This document shows, piece after piece, positions 33,101-42,739 of a stretch of 64,000 nt of DNA. The stretch is taken from the NCBI RefSeq assembly GCF_034140825.1, contig NC_089036.1:3426501-3490500 (forward strand), read 5' to 3'. The stretch's first letter is position 1. The number at the start of each line of letters is the position of its first letter. The notes under the pieces are model-generated. The model worked only from the letters and a program-made list of their open reading frames with translations. It ran no database searches and was not told where the DNA came from. Position numbers and translations under genes: made by a program. The stretch is from Oryza sativa Japonica Group (taxonomy: Eukaryota; Streptophyta; Magnoliopsida; Poales; Poaceae).

Positions 33101-34715
33101 GGAAAGAGTACACGCAAGGTCCCTCAACTTGTTAGCTAGATACAGAATCGTCCCTCAACCGCAAAACCGGACATCCGGCGTCCCCCAACTTACAAAACCA
33201 GTCACAATAGGTCCCTCGGTGGTTTTGACCCCGATTTTGTCCCACGTGGCAGCTGGCTCAGCGTGGGACCCACGTGGGCCCCACATGTCAGGCTGCCACA
33301 TCAGCCTCCTCCTCCTCTCTCTCTCTCTTCCCCTCTTCTCTCCCTTCCTCATCTCTCTCTCTCCCTTCTCTGACTCAACCGGCGGGAAGAGGAGGGCGTC
33401 GGCGGCCGGCGACGGGTGACGCGACGGCGGTGATGGTGGCGACGGGTGATGCGGCAATGGTGGGGGAGGAGCTACGGGCGGGTGGGCGGCGGGGAGAGGC
33501 GACGCGCAGGCGGCGGGGAGGGGCAGCGCGCGGATGGGCGGCAGGGAGGGGCAGCGCGCAGGCGGCGAGGAGTAGCGCGCAGACGGCGGGGGGAGGAGCG
33601 GCGCGCGGGTTCCCCCGCCGGCTGCCGGCCACAAGGCCCACGAGGCAGAGGAACGACGGCGATGATTCGGCGGCGGGCGACACGGCATCGGCCTCGTCGG
33701 AGGCAAGCGCGGCGGCCCTACCCTCCTCGACCGTGCGGCGCGTGCGGCCGCCGGGGCACACGAAGAGGGCCCCCGCCGTGCCGTCGAAGTCGGGCGTGGA
33801 GACGGTGAGGTGGGCGGCGGCGGCGGCGGCGGCGGGGGTGTGAATGGGAACGGCAGTCAGCGGGGGAAGGGGAGGGGAGCGAATCGAGGGCGGCGAGGGA
33901 GACCGGGACAGGAAGGGGAGCGCCGCCGTTGGAGAAGGCCGGCGAGGCAGTGGCGCGCGAAGCCGGCGGCACGGAGCGGGACGGGGCGGTGGCGAACGAC
34001 GACGACGACGATGGCGACATGTTCGAGGAGGAGGAGGACGCGCGCAACTCCTCCCTCGCCGCGGCCGCACGCGCGATCGAGGAGGGTGGGGCCGCCGCGC
34101 TCGCCTCCGACGAGGCCGATGCCGTGTCGCCCGCCGCCGTATCGTCGCCGCCGTTCCTCTGCCTCGTGGGCCTTGTGGCCGGCGGCCGGCGGGGGAGACC
34201 GCGCGCCGCTCCTCCCCCCGCCATCCGCGCGCTGCTCCTCGCCGCCTGCGCGCCGCCCCTCCTCGTCGCCCGTCCGCGCGCTGCCCCTCCCCGCCGCCTG
34301 CGCGCCGCCTCTCCCTGCCGCCCGCCCACCCGTAGCTCCTCCCCCCACCACTGCCGCGTCGCCCGTCGCCGCCATCACCGCCGTCGCGTCACCCGTCGCC
34401 GGCTGCCGACGCCCTCCTCCTCCCGCCGGTTGAGTCAGAGAAGGGAGAGAGAGAGAGAGATGAGGAAGGGAGAGAAGATGGGAAGAGAGAGAGAGAGAGA
34501 GGAGGAGGAGGCTGATGTGGCAGCCTGACATGTGGGGCCCACGTGGGTCCCACGCTGAGTCAGCCGCCACGTGGGATAAAACCGGGGTCAAAACCGTCGA
34601 GGGACCTATTGTGACCGGTTTTGTAAGTTGGGGGACGCCGGATGTCCGGTTTTGCGGTTGAGGGACGATTTTGTATCTGGCTAACAAGTTGAGGGACCTT
34701 GCGTGTACTTTTTCC
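33101..34715. mobile_element. Foldback Mutator-type element with about 650-bp inverted arms
   Basis: A perfect nine-base target duplication TAAACTGTA lies at 33092-33100 and 34716-34724. Both ends begin GGAAARAGTACACGCAAGG. The inverted arms run from 33101 to about 33750 and from 34715 back to about 34065, with outer parts about 94% alike, leaving a loop of about 310 bp. Nine-base duplications and long terminal repeats point to the Mutator superfamily. It has no transposase. The inner arms and loop are very GC-rich (about 33380-34440) and give long frames on both strands in all phases, including an acidic piece EEEEDARNSSLAAAA. This may be a captured gene fragment (Pack-MULE), but I cannot name a parent gene. 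Confidence 0.85.
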
Positions 34716-34945
34716 TAAACTGTATGCTAAAAGCTAAATTGGTAATCAACAACTTACTAATATTTTTTCCCTCTTTCTTTTTCCTCCATGTCATAAAAAA
34801 TCATAGGTGACATCTTCTCCTTAGACACTAACGGTACGCAAGTGTCCATATCCTTACATTTCCTTACAGCATATTGAGTAATAAGTAGCAAATGAATAAA
34901 CACCAATCAACTAGTGGCAAACGAGTAATTTTATCTTTCATATTA

Positions 34946-35094
34946 CTCCCCTCAAAAATATATTTAGCCAATGTGATAATACTTTTCGAGACAAATCTAT
35001 TTATATCATTTGATTTGGCTGTAAACTAAGCATTCGAGAAATCATCGATGGCCGAAATCTTAAAGGATAAATATATTGTTTTTATCGGAGGGAG
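34946..35094. mobile_element. Stowaway-type MITE
   Basis: Inverted ends CTCCCCTCAAAAATATATTT and the complement of ATATATTGTTTTTATCGGAG, with a TA duplication at 34944-34945 and 35095-35096. It is 149 bp and non-coding. Confidence 0.8.
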
Positions 35095-35096
35095 TA

Positions 35097-36128
35097 TTCC
35101 TCTACGATCTTTTGAGACGTCCGGTGTTCATGCTCATCAATTTCGCTTACGGAGTAGTACTGAACAAAAATAGAGACAACGGTATTTTATTACGGACGAT
35201 CTAGGACAAGAAAACCCCCCGGCGCCCTCCCTGCCACGGCGCACCGCACTGCTACCGACCGACGGGTGCACGGCGCGGACAGCAGCAGCAACGTGAGTTC
35301 GTGGTCGTGGACCACCCACCGAAAGCGACGTCTCACCAGCACACACACACACCACCACGTCAGTCGGTTGCCCCTTCCCTTTTTACCCATCACCTCACTC
35401 CACCTTCTTCTCACGCAGCCGCAGCCTCCGACCCCCATGTGCGTTCGTTCGTTTCGCGCGCGCAACTGTGAAGCCGAGCCAGACAAATTAAAAACAAGAA
35501 TACAAAAACAGACAAATTAAAAAACAAGAATACACTCAAAAACCAAACACGGTTGAGAACTTCAGATACATCCATCTAGGTAAGCGACGGAGAAGCCGAA
35601 GCCGATGCGTTCGCTTCACCTGCCTCGTCTTCTTCTCCTCCTCCTCCGAAGATCTTGACGGTCGGCCAGTTATTATCACTGCCCGCTTCTTGCTTCTTGC
35701 AGACTTGCAGTTGAGTTAATTACTGCGGCTGTGCAGGAGAAATGGCGTGTTTTGGTGGGAGGAGTATATCCAAAGTTTGGATCTAAAACTTCAGTCCTTC
35801 TCCATCATATTAATCTATCATAGTATACTAGTTGCTGCTCCTCGCTGCTTCTGCGTCTCCTCCACGAGACCACGACCGACGCCCCCACATGGGTCTCATG
35901 GTGGTGTGAGCTGAGCTGCTTGCTGCTCAAGTGGTGAGAAGGTAGAGAGAGAGAGAGAGAGAGAGAGCTGAGCTGCAAGAAAGGCTCACCCATCGAGGAC
36001 ACCAAAACAAGTCAAGAACGAACGACTCGTGATCCGTCCATGGGTTGCTCTCCTGTCAGGCGCATGAGATTCTGAGGCGGAGGAAGAGGAGAGAAAGGAG
36101 GAAGAAGAGCAAGATAGCGGCGGCGGCG
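35097..36128. other. Upstream and leader region of the galactosyltransferase gene
   Basis: Contains a short direct duplication (AGACAAATTAAAAACAAGAA type, copies at about 35482 and 35509), GC-rich and pyrimidine-rich patches and a (GA)n tract at about 35945-35967. The last 200 bases before 36129 (GGAGGAAGAGGAGAG and similar purine-rich sequence) look like a 5' UTR. No TATA box is obvious. The open frames at 35137-35520 are not supported. Confidence 0.45.
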
Positions 36129-39100
36129 ATGAGCTGGAGGAAAGGAGGAGGAGGGGATGGAGGGGTGTCGAGGAGATGGGCCGTGCTGCTCTGCCTCGGG
36201 AGCTTCTGCCTCGGCCTGCTCTTCACCAACAGGTAATCAATCAAGAGAATCCCCCCTGCTCTCCGATTCTTGCTCTCTTCAATTTTCGAGGATTTGAGCT
36301 CAGCTTCGCTAGTGCTGGGTCGTTGATTTGAGCTGCGCCGAGCTCAAAGATCTGTGCCATTTGACGCGCCTCTGCATCTGGGGTGATTGGGGGGTCTGGA
36401 TTACTGTGTGGCCATGAATTCGTGTTCTTGATTTTTGCAGCGGAATACTGTAAATTGGTAGGAGTGTTCGTGTTCTTGCTTTCACGGGGGTTGTTTGGTG
36501 ATTTGGTTTACCTCGATTACATCGAATTGGAGTGTCAACGCTCTCTGAACCTCGAATTTATTACTTACCGCATTAGATTATTGGCTTCACAAGCTGTGCA
36601 AATGATCCCATTTGAAATATGCACATAATTTGCTTCCTAGACGAGTTTCTGCTAACTGGTGTATCCTCACCCAACATTTTAGCTTTAGCACTCCACTCTT
36701 CAGTCACTTCCTTCTGCAGAAGCATGACCACATTTTGTGGATGTCTAGTTCCATTTTCGCAAATTCAGCTAGTCTTTTCGCCCATTATGATGTTATTATT
36801 ACAATGATGGTAGGTTAAAAAGCTGGGCCGAAAGACCTCCCCCGAGGTATTTCGTTTACCAAATGTTTCTTACCTATTCCCCATCAATTGTTTCAGAATG
36901 TGGACACTGCCTGAGGCAAACGAGATTGCTCGACCAAACGGAAATGGAGACGAAGGCAACACGCTAGTTGCCGCGGAGTGTGGTCCTAAAAAGGTAATGC
37001 TTTTCTTCCCATTTTAATTTCTCTAATTTTATTCAACACTTTATTAGTCCAGTTCATTACATGAAGTTAGTTTTATAGAAGATGATACTTTCTTTCTATT
37101 GTAATGCAGTGTATAGAGTAATTGTCAATATCTTTAGCTGATTATCATGTGTTTGTTAGCAGGTCCAACATCCCGATTACAAAGATATATTGCGGGTTCA
37201 AGATACTCATCATGGTGTACAGTACGTACAGGCCTTGTCTTTCTTGAGAATATTTTTGTTTGCTTGTTGATTTTTTTTTTTTAGTTCTGATCGGTATTTT
37301 TGGATGCTTTGAATGTAGAACACTAGATAAGACAATAGCAAGCTTAGAGACAGAACTCTCAGCTGCAAGATCTCTACAAGAGTCCTTGCTCAATGGTTCC
37401 CCAGTTGCAGAAGAGTTCAAACTTTCCGAGTCAATCGGGAGGCGGAAGTACCTTATGGTGATCGGCATCAATACTGCATTTAGCAGTCGGAAGAGAAGAG
37501 ATTCCATACGTTACACCTGGATGCCTCAAGGTTGTTGACATTAAAATCTGGAATATGTGTTTCATTAAGAAAAATCTGTTTATTCCATCGCAAAAAAGTG
37601 AAGGACAGTACTTTTGTTCCCCTGCTGAAAAGAAAAGGAACAGTACTTCTATAGTTTTATTGGCATGACTCGATAAACTAACAGACAAAAAACAGGTGAA
37701 AAAAGGAAGAAGCTTGAAGAAGAGAAGGGGATCATCATTCGTTTCGTCATTGGCCACAGGTACAAAGAACGTGTTGCATTTTTCAGTACTCAGTAGTCAT
37801 GGTTCCTTATTTTGATTTTGGTTTCTGTTATTGACAAAACAACTCACTCATTCCATGTCTTCCAGTGCTATATCAGGTGGAATTGTTGATAGAGCAATTG
37901 AAGCAGAGGACAGAAAACATGGTGACTTCATGAGAATTGTAAGACAAGCACTTGCTTAATTGCTTATTGGTTTTTCATGGATCGTATTTATCAAGTGACT
38001 GTTTCTCCTAGAATCACTGGGAATGCTATTTCGCCCCCTTATTTATTGTGGTCTAACTTTATTCAGGATCATGTTGAAGGATACCTTGCACTATCTGGCA
38101 AAACCAAGACATACTTTGCTACGGCTGTTTCATTGTGGGATGCAGACTTTTATGTGAAGGTTGATGATGACGTGCATGTAAACATAGGTAAATCTCCATA
38201 TCTTTTATGCCCTTCTATTGTTCTTTTTTGAACATTTTATCGATCTTAAGATGAGAGGAAAGTGATCATATCTGTGTGCCGCCATCATGTCTGTATTTGA
38301 AGCTTCTCTTTGACTCATTGATGGTCATCTTAAGTGTCCATTTTGTATGTGTAGAAACATTAACCAGGGTTTCAAATATTTCGCAAGATAACACGCAGCT
38401 AGTCTCATCAATGCATATTTGATTCATTGCATGTAGAAAGGGCATCACTGCTATAGACAATTGATTCTTTATGACATTGGTGTTTTGCTTTTGCAGCAAC
38501 ACTTGGACAGATTTTATCTAATCATGCATTGAAGCCCAGAGTATATATTGGATGCATGAAATCTGGACCTGTCCTAACTGAGAAGTAAGTGCATCACATG
38601 GTTTTAACTGTTCTTTCTGACAATGTCTCCTTTCCTTTTCTCATGCCCTCAAAATTTGCTAAGTTTTGTTAACCCTTGTCTCCAGGGGTGTGAGATACTA
38701 TGAACCTGAGCATTGGAAATTTGGCGAACCAGGAAACAAATATTTTCGGCATGCTACTGGTCAATTGTATGCTATTTCAAAAGATCTAGCAACCTACATA
38801 TCTATAAACAGGTGAGATAACACCTGTTTTCATATTTACCTGTGTGCACATGCACGCCTTGTTCTCATTGTTGCACAAACTAATGCTGATTCCTCTAATC
38901 CAATTGCTAGACATGTCCTCCACAAGTATATAAATGAGGATGTTTCATTAGGAAGTTGGTTTATTGGATTAGATGTCGAGCATATCGACGACCGGAGACT
39001 TTGTTGTGGTACTCCGCCTGGTAAGCTCCCTACCTCCTATCTTGCATTTATTATCTGAAGCTTCTCTTCATACCTAGCAATACCAACCGGACGAACAACG

Positions 39101-39292
39101 TAAACATTTGAACCGAGTCACATTTTCGTGTCGTCGATCACAGATTGCGAGTGGAAAGCTCAGGCGGGGAACACCTGCGCCGCGTCATTCGACTGGAGAT
39201 GCAGCGGCATATGCAACTCGGAGGGGAGGATCTGGGAGGTGCACAATAAGTGCGCCGAAGGGGAGAAGGCGCTTTGGAACGCAACCTTCTAG
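36129..39292 (+). CDS. Beta-1,3-galactosyltransferase family protein (GT31), Golgi type II membrane protein
   Basis: Eleven exons, all GT-AG and phase-consistent: 36129-36232, 36897-36993, 37163-37221, 37319-37530, 37696-37759, 37866-37938, 38067-38187, 38497-38584, 38686-38811, 38911-39020 and 39144-39292. They give 400 residues, the usual length for plant members. Residues about 17-33 ([16 protein letters not shown]) are a signal anchor after a short basic cytosolic tail. Residues about 34-110 are the plant DUF4094-type stem ([10 protein letters not shown], then a helical [19 protein letters not shown]). From about 135 comes the Galactosyl_T domain: [30 protein letters not shown], the DxD metal site in [10 protein letters not shown], and GCMKSGPVL. 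The C-terminus has several Cys. Such enzymes transfer galactose from UDP-Gal to N-glycans or arabinogalactan proteins; the acceptor here is unknown. An AATAAA lies at 39651. Confidence 0.95.
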
Positions 39293-39746
39293 CGTGACCG
39301 AAACAACCGGTCAAACAAAAAAAAGGAAAAAACCGGAAGCACAAGCAGGAACTTCCTCCTGCTTATAGTAGGTGTGCTGTACATTGGCCACGGTCTGTTT
39401 GTATGTAATTCTTGTGTAGTTTTTAGCTGTGATGATTCGTTTCTGTAACTGGGTCTGGATGAACACCGACGAAGCGGACCACAATTTTACGTAGCGTCTG
39501 TCTGCCGGTGGCGGTGAAGGAGGTGGGTATACCAGCTGATATTGCATTCTTTGGAGAAGAGGTAAAATGTTTTTGAGTTTTTTGAGGTGGTCATTTTGTA
39601 TCGATCTCCTGTACTGTATACTGTATATGGCTGCCATGATGTATGACCAAAATAAAACTTACCTGATGATGCTTCATTTCGATGACTAGTATAGTAGTAT
39701 ACTAAGATCACTCTTTTTTTCTTGTCATACTGCTGAGAGTAACAAT
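39293..39746 (+). other. 3' UTR and downstream flank of the galactosyltransferase gene
   Basis: Non-coding; the likely 3' UTR ends shortly after 39656. Confidence 0.5.
39651..39656 (+). terminator. Polyadenylation signal of the galactosyltransferase gene
   Basis: AATAAA, about 360 bases after the stop codon, following a T-rich and TGTA-rich stretch typical of plant far-upstream elements. Confidence 0.5.
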
Positions 39747-39749
39747 TCA

Positions 39750-40011
39750 GGGCATGTTTGGTTTGGTGCCATTTTCAACCTCACAAAATTTTGACATTAT
39801 TAAATTTTGGTTAGACCAAATTAAACACACTTTAACCATTACTATCTTACCAAATTCCAAAATTTGGCAGTTCTACGAACTATCTCTTAAAACTCTACCA
39901 AATATTGACAAACGCAACAAATAAAACAAAGACAACGCTATCAAATTTTGATAATGCCACAATGTGTCAAAATTTGGTATGGTTGATTTGAGCAACAAAG
40001 TAAACAAGCCC
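39750..40011. mobile_element. Tourist-like MITE (PIF/Harbinger type)
   Basis: The ends GGGCATGTTTGGTTTG and the complement of CAAAGTAAACAAGCCC are inverted, with a TCA duplication at 39747-39749 and 40012-40014. It is 262 bp. CAAATTTTGAC motifs recur inside. The three-base duplication fits the TNA type of Harbinger elements. Confidence 0.7.
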
Positions 40012-40014
40012 TCA

Positions 40015-40390
40015 GTCTCTCTGCCATCATCGGAATTCAAACATGGGTTAAAACATTATGAATTCGCGCTGAATTTTTACCAAACTGCAAACCATCAAAC
40101 ACTGGCATTCCATTTCCATACACTCTTGTGACTTTAAAATTCTCTCGACGATAAACCGATAGACACGTGAGTGGGCCCACTTGTCAGTGACATAGTGTTA
40201 TCATTCGTGTACCAATTTGCTGTGCGCGCGTCGTGGTTTCATCTCCCTCTTTTTCCAGTTTCCCTCCCATTTCGTTCCCGCCATAGTTTTCCCTCCACTA
40301 CTCGCTTCCCCCCGCCTCCTTCCCCTATAATTATCTCCGCCGCCGCCGCCGCCGGATCCCTTCCTCGCTCCCTCCCAGCTATCTCCGGCG
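40015..40390 (+). other. Promoter and leader of the small arginine-rich gene
   Basis: The last 130 bases are pyrimidine- and GCC-rich like a rice 5' UTR. CTATAATTATC at about 40325 is a weak TATA candidate. Nothing else is seen. Confidence 0.4.
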
Positions 40391-40771
40391 ATGGAGCGAC
40401 GCCGCCTCCACCGCGCCGCGCCGCGAGAGGAGGAGCGGATGCACCGGTTCCTCCGCCCGGGGGCGCTCGCGCGGCTCAGGGACTCGAGGATCGTCGCCCG
40501 CTGGCTCCGGTCGGCCGCGGCGGCGACGCGCCTCCTGCCGACGTCCCTCCCTCCGGCGCCGACGCCGCCGCAGGTGGTGGCCGAGCAGCAGCAGGGCGGC
40601 GCGCCGCACTTCGTCGTGCCGGCGAGGGGGCTCGGCGGCGCGGGGAGGTACCCGCTCAGGAGGAGGATGTGCGCGGCCAGGAGCGTCGTGTTCCTGCCGC
40701 CGCCGGCCGCGGATGCGTTCTTCGCCGCGTTCGCGGCGGCGCCGCCGCCGCCGGCGGATCTTGTCAGCTAA
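40391..40771 (+). CDS. Small arginine- and alanine-rich protein, intronless, unknown function
   Basis: 126 residues, starting MERRRLHRAAPREEERMHRF in a good context (GGCGATGG), with grass-style GC-rich codons throughout. The core LRPGALARLRDSRIVARWLR is the most protein-like part and recalls a set of small plant-specific proteins, but I cannot name the family with confidence. No signal peptide or membrane segment is seen. A short Gln run and Pro-rich linkers separate the N-terminal core from a C-terminal part (YPLRRRMCAARSVVFLPPPA). Frames on the other strand have no support. Confidence 0.7.
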   Translation: MERRRLHRAAPREEERMHRFLRPGALARLRDSRIVARWLRSAAAATRLLPTSLPPAPTPPQVVAEQQQGGAPHFVVPARGLGGAGRYPLRRRMCAARSVVFLPPPAADAFFAAFAAAPPPPADLVS

Positions 40772-41530
40772 TAAGGATTTGGGCGTGTACTGCGATTTGT
40801 GTAGATGGTTCGCGTGTTCTTGGTTTTGGTTGATACTAGTAATCAGGATTTCGAGTAGGAAAAATAACAAGATTTCGATCTTTATTGTGTTCTCGGCTGA
40901 ATTGCAGATTGTGAATTATCCCAATCCAAATGACAATTCTCATAATGATTACACCTGGCGCGATTAGATCTGTGAATTGCTTGGGTATTCATAGTGCTGA
41001 GTGCTGACCAGTTCATCTTCCATCTCCCTCCAATTCGGCATTTTTGTCGGGAAGGTTCATAAAAAATAAATAAATTTGTGCATGCCTTCCTCCACCATAA
41101 TAAGATAAGTAATCAAGTGGTCATGCAGATGGTATAATTGAGATCAACCAGGTGCGCATTTGAAATGTACAAAGAGCTCACAAATCCTCCATATCGACCA
41201 TCACGACGAAATGTTATCTCTGAACTTTTGGACAATGTAGCATCACATTCACATTTCATTTTGTTACATCCGATGCTAATCCTGGGAACTAGTAGGCAAG
41301 ATACCGTTGGAACAGAAGTTTGATTTCTTGTGCCCTTTTACATGGAAACCGGCCGTGACAATCTGACCTACTTTGACTGATCATCATCATCCTTGCTCCT
41401 CTGATTGACAGATCACAAAACTCACAAATCGTACTCATGCATCATCAATCAATCAGTACAAAATTCACAACGTTAATATCCCTTTTTCTGATACTGTTCC
41501 CTCCTCTTTCCTTGTATGTATGCGTTCTCG
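40772..41530. other. Intergenic; 3' UTR of the small gene and promoter of the MADS-box gene
   Basis: AT-rich with no open frame worth calling. The last 100 bases lead to the TATA box at 41533. Confidence 0.5.
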
Positions 41531-41532
41531 TC

Positions 41533-41539
41533 TATATAA
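41533..41539 (+). promoter_or_regulatory. TATA box of the MADS-box gene
   Basis: TATATAA, which places transcription start near 41565. The ATG codons at 41520 and 41556 would then lie upstream of or too near the cap, so the start at 41583 is preferred. Confidence 0.6.
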
Positions 41540-41582
41540 ATCCTACACGTTGCACATGACACGTACGGGCTCGTCGGCGGCG

Positions 41583-42443
41583 ATGGCGAAGGCGGCGGCG
41601 GAGATGGACGTCGGCGGCGGCGAGGGGAGGAGGTGGAAGCGGACGCGGGGGCGGCAGAGGATCGAGATGAAGCTGATCGAGAACAAGGAGGCGCGGCAGG
41701 TGTGCTTCTCCAAGCGCCGCGAGGGAGTCTTCAAGAAGGCCAGCGAGCTGTCCGTGCTCTGCGGCGCGCGCGTCGCCGTCGTCTTCTTCTCCCCCGCCGG
41801 GAGGCCGCACTGCTTCGGCCACCCCTCCGTCTCCGCCGTCGCCGACCGCTTCCTCCTCGGCCGCTCCCCCGCCGACGCCGCGGCGGCGGCGGCGGAGGAG
41901 GAGGAGGCGGTCGTGCGCGAGTTCAACCGCGTGGAGGAGCGCCTGAAGGACGCGCTCGGCGCGGCGGCGCGCAGGCGGGACGCGCTCGACGAGGCGGCGC
42001 GCGTGGCGGGCGTCTGGAACGACGCCGACGTGCGCCGCGCGGGGCTCGCCGACCTCGTGTCCATGCTCGCCGCGCTCCAGAGGGTCCAGGCCGAGGCGTC
42101 GGAGCGCGTCCACGACATCATCGTCGAGGAGGCGATGACACACTACACGGGCGCCGCCGCCGCCGCCGCCAACCTCATCGACTACCTCGACGCCGGCCCG
42201 TTAGTCTCTCACAGCCCCGGGAGCCACGACACCACGACGAAGTTGATCGGCGGCAACGCTGTCCATGCGCCGCCGTTGTCCTTCCCGCCGATGATAATGC
42301 CGCCGCCTCTCCCCCCGCAGTTCAGCCATGGATTTGGGTACACTGACCTCGCCGCCGGCTACGGCTACAACCTTGACCACGGCCATGGCGCCGCCTATGA
42401 AACGGAAGAATTTCACAACGCGGCAGCATGCGACTTCTTTTAA
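41583..42443 (+). CDS. Type I (M-type, M-alpha-like) MADS-box transcription factor
   Basis: 286 residues, intronless as usual for type I genes. Residues about 20-78 are a full MADS domain: RGRQRIEMKLIENKEARQVC, FSKRREGVFKKASELSVLCG, ARVAVVFFSPAGRPHCFGHP. The basic N-terminal half binds CArG-box DNA and the rest dimerises. Residues about 105-170 form a charged helical region, not a K domain, which excludes MIKC type. The C-terminal third is rich in Pro, His, Gly and Tyr and may be a transactivation region. The closest class I recognise is AGL62/AGL29-like M-alpha, whose members act in female gametophyte and endosperm; that role is inferred from the family. Codons are extremely GC-rich. A Copia element begins 120 bp after the stop codon. 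Confidence 0.92.
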   Translation: MAKAAAEMDVGGGEGRRWKRTRGRQRIEMKLIENKEARQVCFSKRREGVFKKASELSVLCGARVAVVFFSPAGRPHCFGHPSVSAVADRFLLGRSPADAAAAAAEEEEAVVREFNRVEERLKDALGAAARRRDALDEAARVAGVWNDADVRRAGLADLVSMLAALQRVQAEASERVHDIIVEEAMTHYTGAAAAAANLIDYLDAGPLVSHSPGSHDTTTKLIGGNAVHAPPLSFPPMIMPPPLPPQFSHGFGYTDLAAGYGYNLDHGHGAAYETEEFHNAAACDFF

Positions 42444-42562
42444 CCAGTGAAATTTCATTAGGTTTTGATTGATAATTAATCTATCTAATGTTAATTAGTA
42501 AGCTGTTTAAATTACAATTAAAGCGGCCAGTGTGTGTAATTATGTGGGGGTGGAAACAAAGC

Positions 42563-42739
42563 TGTTAGCGATATTATCGCTTGCGGTGTTTATCTCTTTC
42601 TGTTTTATCCGATCTCTCCTCCTAATCCTCCCGATTCTGTTGTTATAAGTCGGTTGAGTGGTTAAGGTATGGATGAGGTCTATATGTATACATGTTCCGT
42701 GATTAATGAAATCATCGCGTTGAGCTAATCTCGCTTTCA
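42563..42739 (+). repeat. 5' LTR of the second Copia element
   Basis: 177 bp, TGTTAGCG...CTTTCA; the initiator tRNA-Met primer site starts at 42740. Confidence 0.95.

Noticed and set aside
33155-34687. Several frames over 180 residues on both strands
   Set aside because: Low-complexity Arg/Pro/Ala translations of a GC-rich inverted repeat inside the foldback element; all phases are open together.
41520-41582. Upstream ATGs at 41520 and 41556 as starts of the MADS-box protein
   Set aside because: They lie before or too close to the cap site predicted from the TATA box at 41533.
41532-42143. Minus-strand frames opposite the MADS-box gene
   Set aside because: Shadow frames caused by the extreme GC content of the sense gene.
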